Shown one piece after another: positions 62,032-64,000 of a stretch of 64,000 nt of DNA. Every line of letters begins with the position of its first letter. The stretch's first letter is position 1. The notes under the pieces are model-generated. The model saw nothing but the letters and a program-made list of their open reading frames with translations, was not told the origin of the DNA and made no database searches. The translations under genes and the position numbers were made by a program. The DNA comes from Bradyrhizobium diazoefficiens (GTDB taxonomy: Bacteria; Pseudomonadota; Alphaproteobacteria; Rhizobiales; Xanthobacteraceae), in assembly GCF_018131015.1 (NCBI RefSeq), contig NZ_JAFCJJ010000022.1:1-64000 (forward strand), written 5' to 3'.

Positions 62032-64000
62032 GATGCCTCACTTTTGGGAGCGTCGCTGCGCTCGACGCTGATGTACTTGGCATTGAAATTATCGGCGGGC
62101 TGTGCACCCGGCTCGTAGGGATTGCGCACGATGAAGCCGAGCCTGGACCACTCGGTGACCATCTTGAGATCGCCGACCGGGGTCTGCGGAACACCGCGGC
62201 TCCACGTGGTCCATACATAGCTGGGCTGGCCATTGACGATGGCGGCGATCTCGAACGACTGCAGAGGCCGATGCGCCGGCCACCACAGGGTGGTCCAGGT
62301 CTTCTCGTCGCGCCGGAGCCGATCGTCCCTGTCGCTGCCGGGCCAGATGTTGTTCCAGTCGGCATAGGTGATGTTGATCGGCTGCGTGGTGCACTCGTTG
62401 AAATCGGACTGCCAGGGCAGAGCCATGTATTTGGTGAGGTCGCCCGGCTGAAGGCCGGTGGCGAAATCGTTGTTCTGGCTGAGCGAGGACTCGACGTTGA
62501 AGGTCGGGTCGGCGATCACCGTGCCGCGGTCCTGATTGGCCTGGGCGGCGCTCTGCAGGAAATCCGAGACGCTGCGATCGGCATTGATGCGGTAGGGCGC
62601 CCAGTAGATCGAGGGGTTGCGCATCACCCAGCCGAGCTCGGCGCCCGGACAGAAGGCGCCGCCGAGCACGTTGCTGAGCACGCCGCGGTCGAGCTCGCGA
62701 CCGGTCTTCGGTGGCGCCGTCGGGTAAGGCGCGAACGGCGAATAGCCGTCAGCCAGCCAGCCCTCCTCCTTCTCGTTGATGAACCAGCCACGCGCCCACT
62801 GGCCGAGGATGAAGAGCTGGTACTCGGTGAGATGGAGGAATTTCGAGGGGGTCTCGTTGGTCAGCGGATTGTCGCCGCACAAGAGCGGCATCAGTGGCAG
62901 CGAGTGGACGCGCGAGGACGCGCGGTCCTGGACCTGGAACGCGTTGGCCTCGCCGGCGCGACGCAACAGGTCGAACAGGAAGCGGCGCATCGGTCCGTAG
63001 GGATCCTCGGCCTTGACGCGACGGGTCGGACCGGCCACCGCGGCCACCTCCACGACCGCCTCGCCCTGGCTCGCGTCACGTAGCGCGGCTTCGGCCGGCA
63101 TCTCCGTCGGCGCAGGCCGCGTCGGTCGCTTCGGCGTCTGCGAGAGCTTGTCGGGATCGAACGTGCCACGCTGGGCCTGGTCGTGCGGATAATTCGACTG
63201 CTGAAGAATGTCGGCCAGGAACCGAAACTCGTCCGGCCGGAACAGGATCGGCCAGATGTCGCGATAGAACCAGGGCCGGTAGTTGCGATTCCAGGCAAGC
63301 CGCCCTGCCCGCCAGTGGCGCAGCGCGGCGGCGTCGTCGAACGGGATGTGCTCCGGATTATCGTAGGTGCCGAGCGTGCCGTAGAGGCCGGTGTCATCCG
63401 CGAACTGCCGCACATAGAGATCGTGCAGCACCTCGTCCATGGTCACCATGTCGAGGATCTGCGGGGCGAAGCGTGGATAGCCGACCACCACCCATGCCGG
63501 AAACTCGACGTCGATGTAGCGGGTCTGGCCGACCTGCTTCGAAAACATGATCAGCCGCGCCATCACCGGACCGTCGGAGATGTCGTCGTACCAGCCGTCG
63601 GTGTTGGCGTAGTCCTCGATCTTGGGATCGAGGGGGCTGCTGACGTCCATGCCTGAATTGCCGTGACCGCCGAGCACGATGAGACGGCCCTTGTTGTCGG
63701 TCATCATCTCGCCGAGCGTGTCGATGTCGAACGGCTGGAGGCCCCTCGGCGGAAAGGTGGTGGCATAGCTGCCGGGTCCGCCCGAACGGTCGAACTGCGC
63801 GCGCCGGTTTGTGGTCGCGTTCACGCTGCGCGGGCCGGGATCGATGATGAGGAGATCGCGATCCTGGCCGGTGATGTCGGCGTTGCGGCGCGGGCTGCCG
63901 GGGGCGTAGCCATGCTCGCCCTTGAGCTCGCTGAACGGATACCAGGAGGCCTTCTTGTTGGCGACGTAGACGCGCCACTGGATGTCGATCAGCACGCCAT
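62028..64000 (-). CDS. lodA: LodA/GoxA-like cysteine-tryptophylquinone oxidase, partial (N-terminus outside window)
   Basis: At least 657 codons; the 5' end lies beyond position 64000, because the first visible residues (GVLIDIQWRVYVANKKASWY) match an internal part of the family. LodA-like enzymes oxidise the amino group of L-lysine (LodA) or glycine (GoxA) with release of H2O2 and ammonia. Family segments include LLIIDPGPRSVNA, GGHGNSGMD, GWYDDISDGPVMARL, FPAWVVVGYPRFAPQ and LTEYQLFILGQWARG. Candidate quinone partners are the Cys in GGAFCPGAELGW (codon 62649-62651) and the Trp in LPWQSDFNEC (codon 62412-62414), 79 residues apart; in LodA the pair is Cys516 and Trp581. Substrate cannot be decided from sequence. 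Confidence 0.88.
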   Translation of the reverse strand, partial: GVLIDIQWRVYVANKKASWYPFSELKGEHGYAPGSPRRNADITGQDRDLLIIDPGPRSVNATTNRRAQFDRSGGPGSYATTFPPRGLQPFDIDTLGEMMTDNKGRLIVLGGHGNSGMDVSSPLDPKIEDYANTDGWYDDISDGPVMARLIMFSKQVGQTRYIDVEFPAWVVVGYPRFAPQILDMVTMDEVLHDLYVRQFADDTGLYGTLGTYDNPEHIPFDDAAALRHWRAGRLAWNRNYRPWFYRDIWPILFRPDEFRFLADILQQSNYPHDQAQRGTFDPDKLSQTPKRPTRPAPTEMPAEAALRDASQGEAVVEVAAVAGPTRRVKAEDPYGPMRRFLFDLLRRAGEANAFQVQDRASSRVHSLPLMPLLCGDNPLTNETPSKFLHLTEYQLFILGQWARGWFINEKEEGWLADGYSPFAPYPTAPPKTGRELDRGVLSNVLGGAFCPGAELGWVMRNPSIYWAPYRINADRSVSDFLQSAAQANQDRGTVIADPTFNVESSLSQNNDFATGLQPGDLTKYMALPWQSDFNECTTQPINITYADWNNIWPGSDRDDRLRRDEKTWTTLWWPAHRPLQSFEIAAIVNGQPSYVWTTWSRGVPQTPVGDLKMVTEWSRLGFIVRNPYEPGAQPADNFNAKYISVERSDAPKSEAS

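Overview
The window looks like chromosome of a high-GC alphaproteobacterium close to Bradyrhizobium or Rhodopseudomonas. The reasons are strong GC bias at third codon positions, two TRAP transporter loci, a DUF1476 ATPase-inhibitor gene, the gene order dacC-tmk-holB-metG-(x)-tatD-MBL, several very small conserved genes, and GC-rich REP-like inverted repeats between genes. No tRNA, rRNA, CRISPR array or intact insertion sequence was seen.

Left part (1-16.4 kb): a cobalt-type nitrile hydratase operon (alpha, beta, accessory protein; minus strand), a predicted outer-membrane protein, a crotonase, a methionine-type ABC importer (metN, metI, no metQ) and a periplasmic protein of unknown function. 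Next comes a probable catabolic island: an SMP-30 lactonase and a GntR/FCD regulator face a TRAP transporter (dctP-dctQ-dctM). The transporter is followed by a type II dehydroquinase-like enzyme with two altered substrate-binding residues, a dimeric alpha/beta-barrel-like protein, a KstD-like flavoprotein, a divergent M24 metallopeptidase-fold enzyme and a two-wHTH protein. Together they suggest uptake and breakdown of a small cyclic or hydroaromatic acid that is not ordinary quinate.

Centre (16.9-36.6 kb): one reading frame of 18.9 kb encodes a 6,286-residue repeat adhesin. It has a FecR-like N-terminal part, cadherin-like and nine VCBS-like repeats, five Gly-rich modules, eight Ig-like repeats and a type I secretion-like C-terminus. 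A sulfotransferase gene follows 32 bp later and may modify the adhesin or other surface material.

Right part (36.6-64 kb): a phosphoketolase, a TadG-like von Willebrand protein, a gene-poor stretch with a decayed TPR gene, and a second TRAP operon (dctP, fused dctQM, acyl-CoA synthetase). Then come housekeeping genes on the minus strand (rlpA, dacC, tmk, holB, metG, tatD, MBL hydrolase). A hybrid histidine kinase interrupts this order, and metG carries a histone-H1-like Lys/Ala/Pro extension. After a cluster of tiny genes, a YqhA-family membrane protein and the DUF1476 gene, the window ends in a three-gene operon for a LodA/GoxA-type cysteine-tryptophylquinone oxidase, a small unknown protein and a LodB-like flavoprotein. 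The last of these seems to have gained a new C-terminus through a 22-bp tandem duplication.
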